The position numbers and the translations under genes were made by a program. A stretch of DNA of 64,000 nucleotides from Ruegeria arenilitoris (lineage in GTDB: Bacteria; Pseudomonadota; Alphaproteobacteria; Rhodobacterales; Rhodobacteraceae), in assembly GCF_013030985.1 (NCBI RefSeq), contig NZ_WPYP01000001.1, forward strand, positions 62,001 through 126,000, read 5' to 3'. Each line of letters starts with the position of its first letter. The stretch's first letter is position 1. Below are positions 25,853 to 34,742 of this stretch, in pieces. Under the pieces are notes generated by a model. It searched no databases, was not told the origin of the DNA, and worked only from the letters and a program-made list of their open reading frames with translations.

Positions 25853-26995
25853 ATGGCGGGCAACAGCGGTGGCCCCTGGGGGGGCGGAGGCTCTTCAGGC
25901 GGTGGAGGAAATCGGGGTAACAACGGGGACGGGCGCAAGCCCCCCGAAGGCGACGGCCCGCAGATCCCCGAGATCGATGAGCTGATGAAGAAAGGCCAGG
26001 AACAGCTGCGCGTCCTGATGGGCGGTCGTGGCGGTTCCGGTCGTGGCGGCGGTCAGGGTGCAGGTGGGGGCGGTCCCATCTTTACCAAAGGCACCGTGCT
26101 GATCGGTGTGGTTGTTGCGGCTGTGCTTTGGGGCGCGGCCAGCTTCTATACCGTCAAGCCCGAAGAACAGTCGGTTGAGCTGTTCCTGGGTGAGTTTTCG
26201 GCCGTAGGCAACCCGGGTCTGAACTTTGCCCCGTGGCCCTTCGTGACCGCTGAGGTCATCCCGGTCACCCGCGAACAGACCGAAGACATGGGCGGCACGC
26301 GCGGCAGCGACGATGGCCTGATGCTGACCGGTGATGAAAACGTGGTCGATATCGACTATCAGGTCGTTTGGAACATCAACGACCCGGCCAAGTTCCTGTT
26401 CAACCTGCGCGACCCGCGCCAGACGATCCGCGCCGTGTCGGAATCGGCCATGCGTGAGATCATTGCGCAAAGCGAACTGGCCCCGATCCTGAACCGGGAT
26501 CGTGGTATCATCGCGGATCGCCTTCAGGAATTGATCCAGTCCACAATGGACAGCTACGATTCTGGAATCAACATCGTGCGCGTGAACTTCGACAAAGCCG
26601 ACCCGCCGCAGGACGTGATTGCCGCGTTCCGTGACGTTCAGGCTGCCGCGCAGGAGCGAGACCGCTTGCAGAATGTGGCCGACGCCTATGCCAACCGCGT
26701 TCTGGCGGAAGCCCGTGGTGAAGCCGCACAGGTTCTGGAAGAAGCCGAAGCCTATCGCGCCCAGCAGATCAACAGCGCACAGGGTGAGGCCAGCCGCTTC
26801 AGCGCGGTTCTGGAGGAATACGCCAAGGCGCCGGACGTGACCCGCAAACGCTTGTATCTGGAACGGATGGAGCAGGTTCTGGGTGATGTCGACAAGATCA
26901 TTCTGGACGAGAACTCGACCGGTCAGGGGCAGGGCGTCGTGCCTTACCTGCCGCTGAACGAACTGCGCCGCAACCAGACCGGGGAGAGCAACTGA
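25853..26995 (+). CDS. hflK: FtsH protease activity modulator HflK
   Basis: 380 residues. Cytoplasmic N-terminus is very Gly-rich (GGPWGGGGSSGGGGNRGNNG), then one membrane span (GTVLIGVVVAAVLWGAASFYTV, ~residues 80-101) and a large periplasmic SPFH/prohibitin domain (VKPEEQSVELFLGEF ... VWNINDPAKFLFNLRDP). With HflC it forms a cage around FtsH and tunes membrane proteolysis. ACCGTG-ATCA-CACGGT (25814-25829), a perfect inverted repeat, lies in the leader. One-base overlap with hflC. Confidence 0.95.
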   Translation: MAGNSGGPWGGGGSSGGGGNRGNNGDGRKPPEGDGPQIPEIDELMKKGQEQLRVLMGGRGGSGRGGGQGAGGGGPIFTKGTVLIGVVVAAVLWGAASFYTVKPEEQSVELFLGEFSAVGNPGLNFAPWPFVTAEVIPVTREQTEDMGGTRGSDDGLMLTGDENVVDIDYQVVWNINDPAKFLFNLRDPRQTIRAVSESAMREIIAQSELAPILNRDRGIIADRLQELIQSTMDSYDSGINIVRVNFDKADPPQDVIAAFRDVQAAAQERDRLQNVADAYANRVLAEARGEAAQVLEEAEAYRAQQINSAQGEASRFSAVLEEYAKAPDVTRKRLYLERMEQVLGDVDKIILDENSTGQGQGVVPYLPLNELRRNQTGESN

Positions 26996-27888
26996 TGCGT
27001 AAATCACCCATTCTTCTCATCATTGTCGTAATTCTCGGCGTTGTCGGCTTGTCGTCGATTTTCATCGTTGACGAGCGTGAGCGCGCGCTTGTTCTGCAAT
27101 TCGGTCGCGTTGTGGCCGTGAAGGAAGAGCCCGGCCTTGCATTCAAGATACCGGTTATTCAGGAAGTTGTCCGCTATGATGACCGCATCCTGTCCATCGA
27201 TGTTCAACCGCTTGAAGTGACACCGTTGGATGACCGTCGTCTGGTTGTCGATGCCTTCGCGCGTTATCGGATTTCCGATTTGAACCGCTTCCGTCAGGCG
27301 GTTGGTGTCGGCGGTATTCCGGTAGCCGAGGATCGTCTGGATCGCATCCTGCGTGCAGAAACTCGTGAGGTGCTGGGTTCTGTTTCGTCCCGCGATATCC
27401 TTAGCTCGGACCGTGCGGCACTGATGCTGCGCATTCGTAACAGCGCGATTGCCGAAGCGCAGGCGCTGGGCGTCAACGTGATCGACGTACGCCTGAAGGC
27501 CACCGATCTGCCGCAGGCGAACCTTGAGGCGACATTCGACCGGATGAAAGCCGAACGGGAACGTGAGGCCACCGACGAACGCGCCCGTGGTAACGAGGCG
27601 GCGCAGCGTGTCCGTGCGCAGGCCGACCGGACCGTGGTTGAACTGGTGTCGGACGCCAACCGCGAGGCCGAGATCATCCGCGGTGAAGCTGACGCCGAGC
27701 GCAACGCGATCTTTGCTGAAGCCTATGGCGCAGACCCTGAGTTCTTTGAATTCTACCGCTCGCTGAGCGCATACGAGAACGCGCTTCAGGGTAACAACAG
27801 TTCGTTGATCCTGAGCCCGGATTCCGAGTTCTTCAACTATCTCGCCTCGCCAACCGGGCGGCAGGCACCAGCTGCGGCCCCTCAGTAA
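26995..27888 (+). CDS. hflC: Protease modulator HflC
   Basis: 297 residues: N-terminal anchor SPILLIIVVILGVVGLSSIFIV followed by the SPFH domain (DERERALVLQFGRVVAVKEEPGLAFKIPVIQ ... VVDAFARYRISDLNRFRQAVG) and a charged coiled-coil (RMKAEREREATDERARGNEAAQRVRAQADR). Partner of HflK. Start TGATG-coupled to hflK; its stop overlaps the DUF2065 start (TAATG). Confidence 0.95.
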   Translation: MRKSPILLIIVVILGVVGLSSIFIVDERERALVLQFGRVVAVKEEPGLAFKIPVIQEVVRYDDRILSIDVQPLEVTPLDDRRLVVDAFARYRISDLNRFRQAVGVGGIPVAEDRLDRILRAETREVLGSVSSRDILSSDRAALMLRIRNSAIAEAQALGVNVIDVRLKATDLPQANLEATFDRMKAEREREATDERARGNEAAQRVRAQADRTVVELVSDANREAEIIRGEADAERNAIFAEAYGADPEFFEFYRSLSAYENALQGNNSSLILSPDSEFFNYLASPTGRQAPAAAPQ

Positions 27889-28082
27889 TGGGCATGATCC
27901 TTCTGGCCTTTGGGCTGGTACTGATTGTCGAGGGGCTGGCGTACGCGCTGGCCCCTTCGCTTATTGAACGTATGCTCGAGGCGCTGCGGTCGCTGCCGGA
28001 ACAAGCGCGGCGACTGGCAGGTCTGCTTTGCGTGGTCAGCGGTCTGGTGCTGCTGTGGGGTGCGTATCAGGTCGGGTTTTAG
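27888..28082 (+). CDS. DUF2065 family small membrane protein
   Basis: 64 residues with two hydrophobic spans (MILLAFGLVLIVEGLAYALAP and LAGLLCVVSGLVLLWGAYQVGF), the typical DUF2065/YjeT-like layout. It is conserved immediately after hflKC in many proteobacteria, suggesting an accessory role in the same membrane quality-control complex. Confidence 0.85.
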   Translation: MGMILLAFGLVLIVEGLAYALAPSLIERMLEALRSLPEQARRLAGLLCVVSGLVLLWGAYQVGF

Positions 28083-28213
28083 CGCGGTCATTTCAATTGC
28101 CGGTGATTTCCCCGCGATCCCGAGTTGCGGGCCTGAACAAACTGACTACATTGGTTGCTAAGAAAGGTTGCCGAGAGGCGACCACAGAAGAATTGTCGAC
28201 AAGGAGTTCCCAA

Positions 28214-29704
28214 GTGCAGGCACAAGCACGAAGTATTTCCGTCCGGCGGGACGATAGTATAGGTTTCATGCGGCTGATGTGGCTGGCTTTTGCGGGGATG
28301 TTGCTTGTTCTGGCCCAGACCGTCGCTGCGCAGGCACGGGGCGAAAGCCTGGCGCCGTTGGCTGAAAAGATCAGCCCGGCGGTGGTCAACATCACCACTA
28401 CAACCCTGATCGAAGGGCAGACTGGCCCCCAGGGGATCGTGCCCGAGGGCTCTCCGTTCGAGGATTTCTTTCGCGAGTTTCAGGATCGTAACGGTGACGA
28501 CGGCAACCGCCCCCGTCGCAGCAATGCGCTGGGGTCGGGGTTTGTGATTTCCGAGGACGGCTATATCGTCACCAACAATCACGTCATCGCGGAAGCTGAT
28601 GAAATCCTTGTGGAATTCTTCCCCGGTGACGGGCAGCCAAAAAAGGAACTGCCCGCCAAGGTGATCGGGACGGACGAGAAAACCGATATCGCTCTGCTCA
28701 AGGTCGAAGCCACGGGCCCGCTGCAATATGTGAAATTCGGCGACAGCGACATTGCGCGCGTTGGCGATTGGGTGATTGCCATGGGCAACCCGCTGGGGCA
28801 GGGCTTCTCGGTCTCGGCCGGCATTGTCTCAGCCCGAAATCGGGCGCTGAGCGGGTCTTATGACGACTACATCCAGACGGACGCGGCCATTAACCGGGGC
28901 AACTCGGGCGGCCCGCTGTTCAACATGGATGGCGAGGTGATTGGCGTGAATACCGCGATCCTGTCGCCCAATGGCGGCTCGATCGGGATTGGATTCTCGA
29001 TGGCCTCCAATGTGGTGGTCAAGGTCGTTGACCAACTGCGTGAGTTCGGTGAGACCCGCCGCGGATGGCTGGGCGTGCGCATTCAGGACGTGACCGAGGA
29101 CATGGCCGAGGCAATGGGGCTGGACAAACCCGGCGGCGCGCTGATCAGTGACGTGCCGGACGGTCCTGCCAAAGAAGCGGGCTTGCTGGCCGGGGACGTG
29201 ATCCTCAGCTTTGACGGGGTCGAGGTCGCGGATACCCGCGGTCTGGTCCGTCAGGTCGGTGAAACCACCGTCGGCAAGTCGGTTCGCGTGGTGGTCCACC
29301 GCGACGGAGGCACCCAGACCGTTCTGGTGACGCTGGGCCGCCGTGAGGACGCAGAGCGCGCCGAGGATGGCGACGAGGAAACTCCGGACGCTCCGTCCGA
29401 GGAAAACGCCGATATTCTGGGCCTGACCATTTCACCGCTGACCGACAAGTTGCGCTCGGATATGGGGCTGGATGCGGATGCTGATGGCCTGGTCGTGACC
29501 GAGGTGGACGAGGCGTCGGAGGCGTTTTCCAAGGGCTTGCGCGCTGGAGACCTGATTACTGAGGCCGGTCAGCAGAAGGTCAGCTCGATCGAAGACCTTG
29601 AGGCCCGCATGGACGAAGCACGCGAAGCCGGGCGCAAATCCCTGCTGCTGTTGGTCCGTCGCGGAGGCGAACCCCGCTTTGTGGCGTTGAGCCTTGGCGA
29701 GTAA
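28214..29704 (+). CDS. Do/DegP-family periplasmic serine protease
   Basis: 496 residues from GTG 28214, chosen because AAGGAG (28201-28206) stands 7 bases upstream; ATG 28268 inside would still keep the signal peptide (LMWLAFAGMLLVLAQTVAAQA). The trypsin-like domain has the full triad: His ~122 (TNNHVI), Asp ~158 (TDIALLKVE) and Ser ~231 (NRGNSGGPLFN). Two PDZ domains follow (~270-360 and ~400-490). It degrades misfolded envelope proteins and completes the HflKC membrane quality-control cluster. A strong terminator follows. Confidence 0.94.
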   Translation: MQAQARSISVRRDDSIGFMRLMWLAFAGMLLVLAQTVAAQARGESLAPLAEKISPAVVNITTTTLIEGQTGPQGIVPEGSPFEDFFREFQDRNGDDGNRPRRSNALGSGFVISEDGYIVTNNHVIAEADEILVEFFPGDGQPKKELPAKVIGTDEKTDIALLKVEATGPLQYVKFGDSDIARVGDWVIAMGNPLGQGFSVSAGIVSARNRALSGSYDDYIQTDAAINRGNSGGPLFNMDGEVIGVNTAILSPNGGSIGIGFSMASNVVVKVVDQLREFGETRRGWLGVRIQDVTEDMAEAMGLDKPGGALISDVPDGPAKEAGLLAGDVILSFDGVEVADTRGLVRQVGETTVGKSVRVVVHRDGGTQTVLVTLGRREDAERAEDGDEETPDAPSEENADILGLTISPLTDKLRSDMGLDADADGLVVTEVDEASEAFSKGLRAGDLITEAGQQKVSSIEDLEARMDEAREAGRKSLLLLVRRGGEPRFVALSLGE

Positions 29705-29723
29705 GTAGCCTGATCAAAAACAA

Positions 29724-29757
29724 GAAAAGGCCGGGGCAGATGCTCCGGCCTTTTTTG
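29724..29757 (+). terminator. Rho-independent terminator after the degP gene
   Basis: Stem AAGGCCGG-GGC / GC-TCCGGCCTT with a short loop, followed by TTTTTTGT. Starts about 20 bases after the stop codon. Confidence 0.88.
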
Positions 29758-29771
29758 TGCTGGGAGGTAGT

Positions 29772-29852
29772 GAGCCACGTACCGAGTAAGGCACGTGGCT
29801 CTGATACAGGGAGAGGTCAGTGGACAGATATCGGGGATGATTCTCTGACCTC
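29772..29852. other. Two further hairpins in the degP/crp convergent gap
   Basis: After the terminator come GAGCCACGT (29772-29780) with ACGTGGCTC (29793-29801), 12-base loop, and GAGGTCAG (29813-29820) with CTGACCTC (29845-29852), 24-base loop. Neither has a strong U-run on either strand. They could end the minus-strand regulator transcript or belong to a small structured RNA. Confidence 0.45.
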
Positions 29853-29916
29853 CTACGGTAACAGTTATGACGATAGGCTTAACGCCATCCGGGGTCTGTG
29901 AAGCAGGTCACAGGGG

Positions 29917-30585
29917 TCAGATCAGGTCGGACTCGGCCAATTCCCGAAGCGCCTCGAAGTCCTGGATCATCAGCCCGCCGCGTGATGCTTCGACCACGTT
30001 GTCGCGCTTCCAGGTGGAAATGGTCTTGGAGACCGCTTCTCGCGTGGCCCCCACAAACTCGGCCAGTTCGCTTTGCGACAGGGTGATCCGGGTGGACGGG
30101 TCATCCTGCAGCCCGGACAGGTGCAGCAGTTTGCGGGCCAAGCGGATCGGCATCGGCAGAAAGACCTGTTCGTTCAGTTGCGATCCCATCCACCGCATAC
30201 GCAGGCCGGCCAGACGGATCAGGTCAACCGCAAGGTCGGGATGCTGCCGAATCTGTTCCATCACATCGCCCTGACGGACCCGCAACACGCGGGACTGTTC
30301 GGCGGCCGCGATGGTAGCGGTGCGGGGCCCGCTGTCAAAAAGGGCAATCTCGCCAAAAATCTCTCCGGGCCGCATCAGGGTCAGGGACAGTTTGCGGCCG
30401 CTCATGGCCAGAAAGGACACTTCGAGCGTGCCTTCGAGGATGGCAAACAGGGCATCGCCTTCGTCGCCCTGTTCGAACAGAACCTCGCCACGCTCCAGAG
30501 AAATTTCTGTCGCCTGCGCAGATAGCATGGCTTTCAGCCTGTCTGACGCTTCGGACAGAAAGCCAGTGTCTGGGAAAGCCGTCAT
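29917..30585 (-). CDS. Crp/Fnr family transcriptional regulator
   Basis: 222 residues: cyclic-nucleotide-binding fold with phosphate-binding cassette GEIFGEIALFDSGPRTATI (residues 74-92, Arg88 at the cAMP-phosphate position) and C-terminal helix-turn-helix TLSQSELAEFVGATREAVSKTISTWKR. Arg182-Glu183 match the CRP residues that read TGTGA half-sites. No N-terminal cysteine cluster, so it is not an FNR oxygen sensor. A perfect TGTGA-N6-TCACA site lies 20 bases before the ATG, implying autoregulation. Confidence 0.92.
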   Translation of the reverse strand: MTAFPDTGFLSEASDRLKAMLSAQATEISLERGEVLFEQGDEGDALFAILEGTLEVSFLAMSGRKLSLTLMRPGEIFGEIALFDSGPRTATIAAAEQSRVLRVRQGDVMEQIRQHPDLAVDLIRLAGLRMRWMGSQLNEQVFLPMPIRLARKLLHLSGLQDDPSTRITLSQSELAEFVGATREAVSKTISTWKRDNVVEASRGGLMIQDFEALRELAESDLI

Positions 30586-30604
30586 GAGTTTCGGGTGCTC
30601 CGGC

Positions 30605-30620
30605 TGTGAGTGGTGTCACA
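30605..30620 (-). promoter_or_regulatory. CRP-type operator at the promoter of the Crp/Fnr gene
   Basis: TGTGA-GTGGTG-TCACA, a perfect match to the CRP consensus, centred about 28 bases upstream of the regulator start codon. That position favours repression of its own gene. The recognition-helix residues of the adjacent protein fit this sequence. Confidence 0.75.
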
Positions 30621-30738
30621 ACTTTCCACAGCTTTGGCGTTTAGCCAAGGATTTTCGTCTGTTTGTTCCAGCCTTACGTCTGGGAACAGCGCAAAACTCA
30701 GTTATCCCTTGGCGCGAGGTGCGGGTGTATCTGCTCGC

Positions 30739-31344
30739 CTATTGGTGGTCGGGGTCGTCCATGTAACTTTGCAGCAGATTGAATTGCAGCATCAGAAATA
30801 CCATCAATGCGATGGGGAAACCGAATGTCTCGATCTTGACCCACAGGTCGGTCGACATCGTGCGCCAGACAAATTCGTTGGCCACTGCCAGAACCGCGAA
30901 ACAGCCACAAAGGCGCCGCGTCAGGATCATCCATCCCTCGTGGCGCATTGGCAGCATCTCGTCCAGGACATAGGCAAGGTAGGATTTGCCCTGCAGCAGG
31001 CCTATGCCGAGCATGATCGAAAAGAAGCCGTAGACCAGTGTTGTCTTCATCTTGAAGAACCGCTCGTCATTGAACCAGGCGGTCAGGCCGCCGAAGAAAA
31101 TGACCATGATTGCGGTGAAAATCTGTATCCGGCTGAGCTTGCCCGTCAGGTACCAGAGGACCCCCATGGCGGCCAGCATCAGCGGCACAAAGAGGATCGT
31201 GGCGACGATAAAGCCGGAATATTCGATGCCGCCGATCAGGAAGCTGTCGTCACGCAGGCGCAGGTAGATGAAGAAGAAGGCCAGCGGGGGGCCAAGTTCC
31301 AGCACCTGTTTCAGAAACGGATTGATTTCTTTTTTGCCTGTCAT
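30739..31344 (-). CDS. yciB: Inner membrane-spanning protein YciB (IspZ-type)
   Basis: 201 residues from ATG 31344 (MTGKKEINPFLKQVLELGPPLAFFF) with AGGAAA just upstream; an earlier in-frame start would run into the EamA gene. Five to six membrane segments, with the family blocks FVPLMLAAMGVLWYLTGKLSRIQIFTAIMVIFFGGLTAWFNDERFFKMK and EFVWRTMSTDLWVKIETFGFPI. Members affect cell-envelope and septum integrity. Follows the EamA gene with 16 bases between. Confidence 0.93.
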   Translation of the reverse strand: MTGKKEINPFLKQVLELGPPLAFFFIYLRLRDDSFLIGGIEYSGFIVATILFVPLMLAAMGVLWYLTGKLSRIQIFTAIMVIFFGGLTAWFNDERFFKMKTTLVYGFFSIMLGIGLLQGKSYLAYVLDEMLPMRHEGWMILTRRLCGCFAVLAVANEFVWRTMSTDLWVKIETFGFPIALMVFLMLQFNLLQSYMDDPDHQ

Positions 31345-31360
31345 AACGGTTTCCTGCTGT

Positions 31361-32263
31361 TTACCCGCCCATTTCAACTATTACGGCGCCGAGTGCAATC
31401 AATGCCATCAGCGCGATCCGTCTTGGTCCTACGGTTTCCTTCAGGACAAGCCAGCCTATGAGGGCGGCAAAAACGGTCGAAGTTTCCCGCAGGACGGCGG
31501 CTTCGCCAACCTTGTCGAGCCGTGTGGCCAGCATGATAGCTCCGAAAGACAGAGGCGCGATGATGCCGCCTGCCAACCCGCGCAACATCAGGGGGCCGAT
31601 AGCCGGGCGGTTGATCATGGCGCGCCATCGGAGGAAGGCGTAGATCGGCATTGCCGCGCCGTCGATCATGAAGAACCAGGCCAGAAAGGTAAACGGGTCT
31701 GCGGTGGCGCGGATGCCGTAAGCGTCGTAGGTTGTGTAAAGCGCGACGAACAAACCGGTCGCGACCGCCAGTACCAGTGCGATGCCCAGTGTTTCGCGGT
31801 TGGTCTCGAGAAACCGGAAATTATAGGCGGCCAACCCGAAAATTCCGGCCAACAGAACGGCTACGCCGAACCATTGGGTGCCAGTGAAGGTCTCTCCGAA
31901 CAGCAGATAGGCACCGATGACGGTAAAAAGGGGGCCGGTGCCACGGACAACCGGGTAGACGACCGTGTATGAGCCCTTGGTATAGGCCATGGCCTGCAGG
32001 ATTTTATAGGCGATGTGGATTACCCACACCGTTGCAAAAATCGGCCACATATAAGGCTCGGGCCACGGTACCACGAAGAAGGCGAAAGGTGCGGCCAGCA
32101 GACAATAGCTGGCGTCGATGGCACCGCGTGACATCCACGGATCGTGGCGGCCCTTTTGCAGGGCTCCAAAGACCGCATGCAGGAAGGCTGCCATCAGGGC
32201 CAGCCCCAGCGCGAGTTGGTGGCCTGCTTCGGTGCCTTCGAGTGAGATCAGCCAGTCGCTCAA
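31361..32263 (-). CDS. EamA/DMT family transporter
   Basis: 300 residues, about ten membrane helices in two EamA repeats (LALGLALMAAFLHAVFGALQKGRHDPWMSRG and later PLMLRGLAGGIIAPLSFGAIMLATRLDKVGEAAVLRETSTVFAALIGWLVLKETVG). Exports or imports small metabolites; substrate not predictable. Start is TTG 32263, which gives the canonical length. Upstream lies a hairpin/repeat separating it from ftsY. Confidence 0.88.
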   Translation of the reverse strand: MSDWLISLEGTEAGHQLALGLALMAAFLHAVFGALQKGRHDPWMSRGAIDASYCLLAAPFAFFVVPWPEPYMWPIFATVWVIHIAYKILQAMAYTKGSYTVVYPVVRGTGPLFTVIGAYLLFGETFTGTQWFGVAVLLAGIFGLAAYNFRFLETNRETLGIALVLAVATGLFVALYTTYDAYGIRATADPFTFLAWFFMIDGAAMPIYAFLRWRAMINRPAIGPLMLRGLAGGIIAPLSFGAIMLATRLDKVGEAAVLRETSTVFAALIGWLVLKETVGPRRIALMALIALGAVIVEMGG

Positions 32264-32292
32264 GTGTCAGATCTTTGTGCTGGGTGGAGAGG

Positions 32293-32342
32293 CTGGGGGT
32301 TTTCCACCCCCAGACCCCCGGAAGGTATTTTTAGCCAGATGA
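32293..32342. repeat. Dispersed repeat, copy 2 (hairpin plus 22-base unit)
   Basis: Perfect hairpin CTGGGGGT (32293-32300)/ACCCCCAG (32306-32313), then the unit AAGGTATT-TTTA-GCCAGATGAA (32321-32342), the same 22-mer found twice at 15878-15935. It sits just after the ftsY stop. The hairpin may terminate ftsY transcription, though it lacks a U-run. Confidence 0.7.
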
Positions 32343-32351
32343 AGAGGCGGA

Positions 32352-33515
32352 TCAGCTTTGGTCCAGACCGGTGAGGGCGGCGGCGAATTCTTCCGGGTCG
32401 AAGGGGGCGAGATCGTCGATTTGTTCTCCGACGCCGATGGCGTGGATAGGCAGGCCAAACTTGTCTGCCAGCGCGACCAGCACGCCGCCCTTGGCGGTGC
32501 CGTCGAGTTTGGTCATGACCAGACCCGAGACATCGGCCAGGTTGCGGAAGGTTTCCACCTGACTCAGAGCGTTTTGGCCGGTGGTGGCGTCCAGCACCAG
32601 CAGAGTGTTGTGCGGTGCGGATTCGTCCACCTTGCGGATGACGCGGACGATCTTGGCCAGTTCCTCCATCAGGTCGGCGCGGTTTTGCAGGCGGCCTGCG
32701 GTGTCGATCATCAGCAGGTCGGCGCCCTCTTGCTGCGCTTTGGTCAGCGCATCGAAGGCGAGGCTGGCGGGGTCGGACCCTTCGGGGGCAGTCAGGACCG
32801 GGACGCCGGCACGTTCACCCCAAACCTGCAGCTGTTCAACAGCGGCGGCGCGGAAGGTGTCTCCGGCGGCGATCACGACTTTTTTGCCGGCCGATTTGAA
32901 CTGGCTGGCCAGCTTGCCGATTGTGGTTGTCTTGCCCGATCCGTTGACGCCGACCACCAGCACCACCTGTGGGCGTTTGGGGTAGATGGGCAGGGGCTTG
33001 GCCACCGGCTCCATCACGCGGGCAACTTCTTGCGCCAGGAGCTGTTTGATTTCCTGGGTCGAGAGTTTGCGGCCATAACGCCCCTCGGCCATGTTCGCGG
33101 TGACGCGCAGGGCGGTATCGACGCCCATGTCCGAGGCGATCAGCAGCTCTTCGAGCTGTTCCAGCATGTCGTCGTCCAAGGTGCGGCGCAAGGCGGTTTT
33201 GGTCTCGCTGCGTCCGAACAAGCGGCCCAACACGCCCTTGGAGGGCGCAGCCTCGGGCGGAGGTGGGGCAGGGGTCGGATCGACGGGTGCGGGTTCTGGC
33301 ACCTCGACCGGCTGCGGTACTGGCGCGGGTTCCGGCACTTCGGGGACCGGTTGCGGAACTTCCGGCACGGGTTCCGGCTGCGGCTCGGGCTCGGGGATGA
33401 TGGGGTCGGGGGCGGTTGTTTCCTCTCCACCATCCTCAACAATAGCCTCCAGCCCCTGTTCGAGGCGGGACGAGGATTTGAACAGCTTGTCCTTGAGCTT
33501 TGAGAAAAACGCCAT
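32352..33515 (-). CDS. ftsY: Signal recognition particle receptor FtsY
   Basis: 387 residues. N-terminal ~110 residues are a Pro/Glu/Val-rich acidic A-domain with repeated PEPxP blocks that tethers the protein to the membrane. The NG GTPase domain has GVNGSGKTTTIGKLASQF (G1), DTFRAAAVEQLQVWG, DTAGRL (G3), TKLDGTAKGG (G4) and GVGEQIDDLAPFDPEEF at the C-terminus. Receives SRP-bound ribosomes for SecYEG. Confidence 0.96.
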   Translation of the reverse strand: MAFFSKLKDKLFKSSSRLEQGLEAIVEDGGEETTAPDPIIPEPEPQPEPVPEVPQPVPEVPEPAPVPQPVEVPEPAPVDPTPAPPPPEAAPSKGVLGRLFGRSETKTALRRTLDDDMLEQLEELLIASDMGVDTALRVTANMAEGRYGRKLSTQEIKQLLAQEVARVMEPVAKPLPIYPKRPQVVLVVGVNGSGKTTTIGKLASQFKSAGKKVVIAAGDTFRAAAVEQLQVWGERAGVPVLTAPEGSDPASLAFDALTKAQQEGADLLMIDTAGRLQNRADLMEELAKIVRVIRKVDESAPHNTLLVLDATTGQNALSQVETFRNLADVSGLVMTKLDGTAKGGVLVALADKFGLPIHAIGVGEQIDDLAPFDPEEFAAALTGLDQS

Positions 33516-33573
33516 TTTTGGTCTCCGCAGGTGTTCCCTTCACCTAATGCGGATTTGCGGCAGTTGCAAAGGG

Positions 33574-34212
33574 TCAGAGAAACGCGATCAGCAAACCAGC
33601 CTGCGCACACCAATAGAGCGGCCAGACCAGATAGGGCGTGACCTTTAGGGCCGGATGGTCCGCGGGCAGCAGGAACTTTTCCGTCGCCAGGATCAGGTCG
33701 GACGCGATGAAGGCCAATGCGGCGGGCAGGGCCCAGCGCAGGGCGCCGGTTTCGGGCAGTGCCAGAACAGTTATGCCCATCCCCAGAATGATCGGGATGT
33801 AGGCGAGAACAGGGATTTTGAGATCCCCGGCACGCGGGGCGAGCAGGGTGGCGGCCATGATCCCAAGTATGATGAGCGACCAGAACAACGCGGGCCTGTC
33901 GAAAATCAATGCGGGATCGCTGGCGGGATGGGTCAGGAACAATGCGATATAGGCCAGATGCCCGGCCGCAAAGGCCCCGATGCCAGCCATGAAGGTGCTG
34001 TCGGTCTCGCGCGACAACAGCGCGTCGCCCAGGGCGCACAAGGCGAGCGCCAGAACCAGTAGTAGCGGTGCTGCATCCAGAAAGGCGATCACGGCCAACA
34101 GGGCTACGGATGCGGTTTTCAGCAGTGACCGCAAGGCGTTGGCGGGGCGTGGCGACAGGGGCAGATAGGCCAGTGCGCAGAGACCTGCGAGCCAGAACAT
34201 TGCGGTTGTCAT
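33574..34212 (-). CDS. Lysoplasmalogenase-like (YhhN/TMEM86) membrane protein
   Basis: 212 residues from ATG 34212 with GGGAGGGAG upstream. Seven to eight hydrophobic spans and the YhhN blocks LALALCALGDALLSR, FMAGIGAFAAGHLAYIALF and FIASDLILATEKFL (conserved Asp pairs). The eukaryotic relative cleaves the vinyl-ether bond of lysoplasmalogen; the bacterial substrate is unproven. Divergent from the small secreted gene at 34340. Confidence 0.88.
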   Translation of the reverse strand: MTTAMFWLAGLCALAYLPLSPRPANALRSLLKTASVALLAVIAFLDAAPLLLVLALALCALGDALLSRETDSTFMAGIGAFAAGHLAYIALFLTHPASDPALIFDRPALFWSLIILGIMAATLLAPRAGDLKIPVLAYIPIILGMGITVLALPETGALRWALPAALAFIASDLILATEKFLLPADHPALKVTPYLVWPLYWCAQAGLLIAFL

Positions 34213-34339
34213 GAAACTCCCTCCCGTTTTTTTGCAGCATGTTACGGGTTGTTGGTTCACCTCAACCGGTGACGTTAAGGCAGGACGTTTTGCGGAAATG
34301 GCAATGGCACGGGGCAATCGCATCTGACACAATACGCTC

Positions 34340-34735
34340 ATGTTCAGATACCTAGCGATTCTTCTTCTGCTGCCCGCGTTTTCAGCTACGGCCCAACCGG
34401 CCCTGACGGCGTCGGATTTCGATGACTATACACGCGGGAAAACTCTGTTTTACGGCTTTCAGGGAAAGGTTTACGGGGTCGAGCGCTATTTGCCCAACCG
34501 CCGCGTCATCTGGTCGTTTCTGGATGGCAATTGCAAGGAAGGCGTCTGGTATGAGAAGGACGAGCAGATCTGTTTCATCTACGAAGATCGTCTGGCCCCG
34601 CAATGTTGGGTCTTTACCCGGTCAGGGAATGGTCTGATCGCTCAGTTCGAAGGCGACCCGGCGCAGACGGAACTCTATGAGGCCCAGGATATCGGTGAAG
34701 AGATGCTTTGCTATGGGCCGGAAGTCGGGGTGTAA
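34340..34735 (+). CDS. Small secreted protein, unknown function
   Basis: 131 residues with signal peptide MFRYLAILLLLPAFSATAQ. The mature part has four cysteines (GNCKEG, QICFIY, PQCWVF, MLCYGP), probably two disulfides, and a beta-rich pattern (TLFYGFQGKVYGVERYLPNRRVIWSFLDGNC). A periplasmic role is likely. Family not recognised by name; similar proteins are common in roseobacters. Converges on xseA. Confidence 0.78.
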   Translation: MFRYLAILLLLPAFSATAQPALTASDFDDYTRGKTLFYGFQGKVYGVERYLPNRRVIWSFLDGNCKEGVWYEKDEQICFIYEDRLAPQCWVFTRSGNGLIAQFEGDPAQTELYEAQDIGEEMLCYGPEVGV

Positions 34736-34742
34736 ACCTCCC

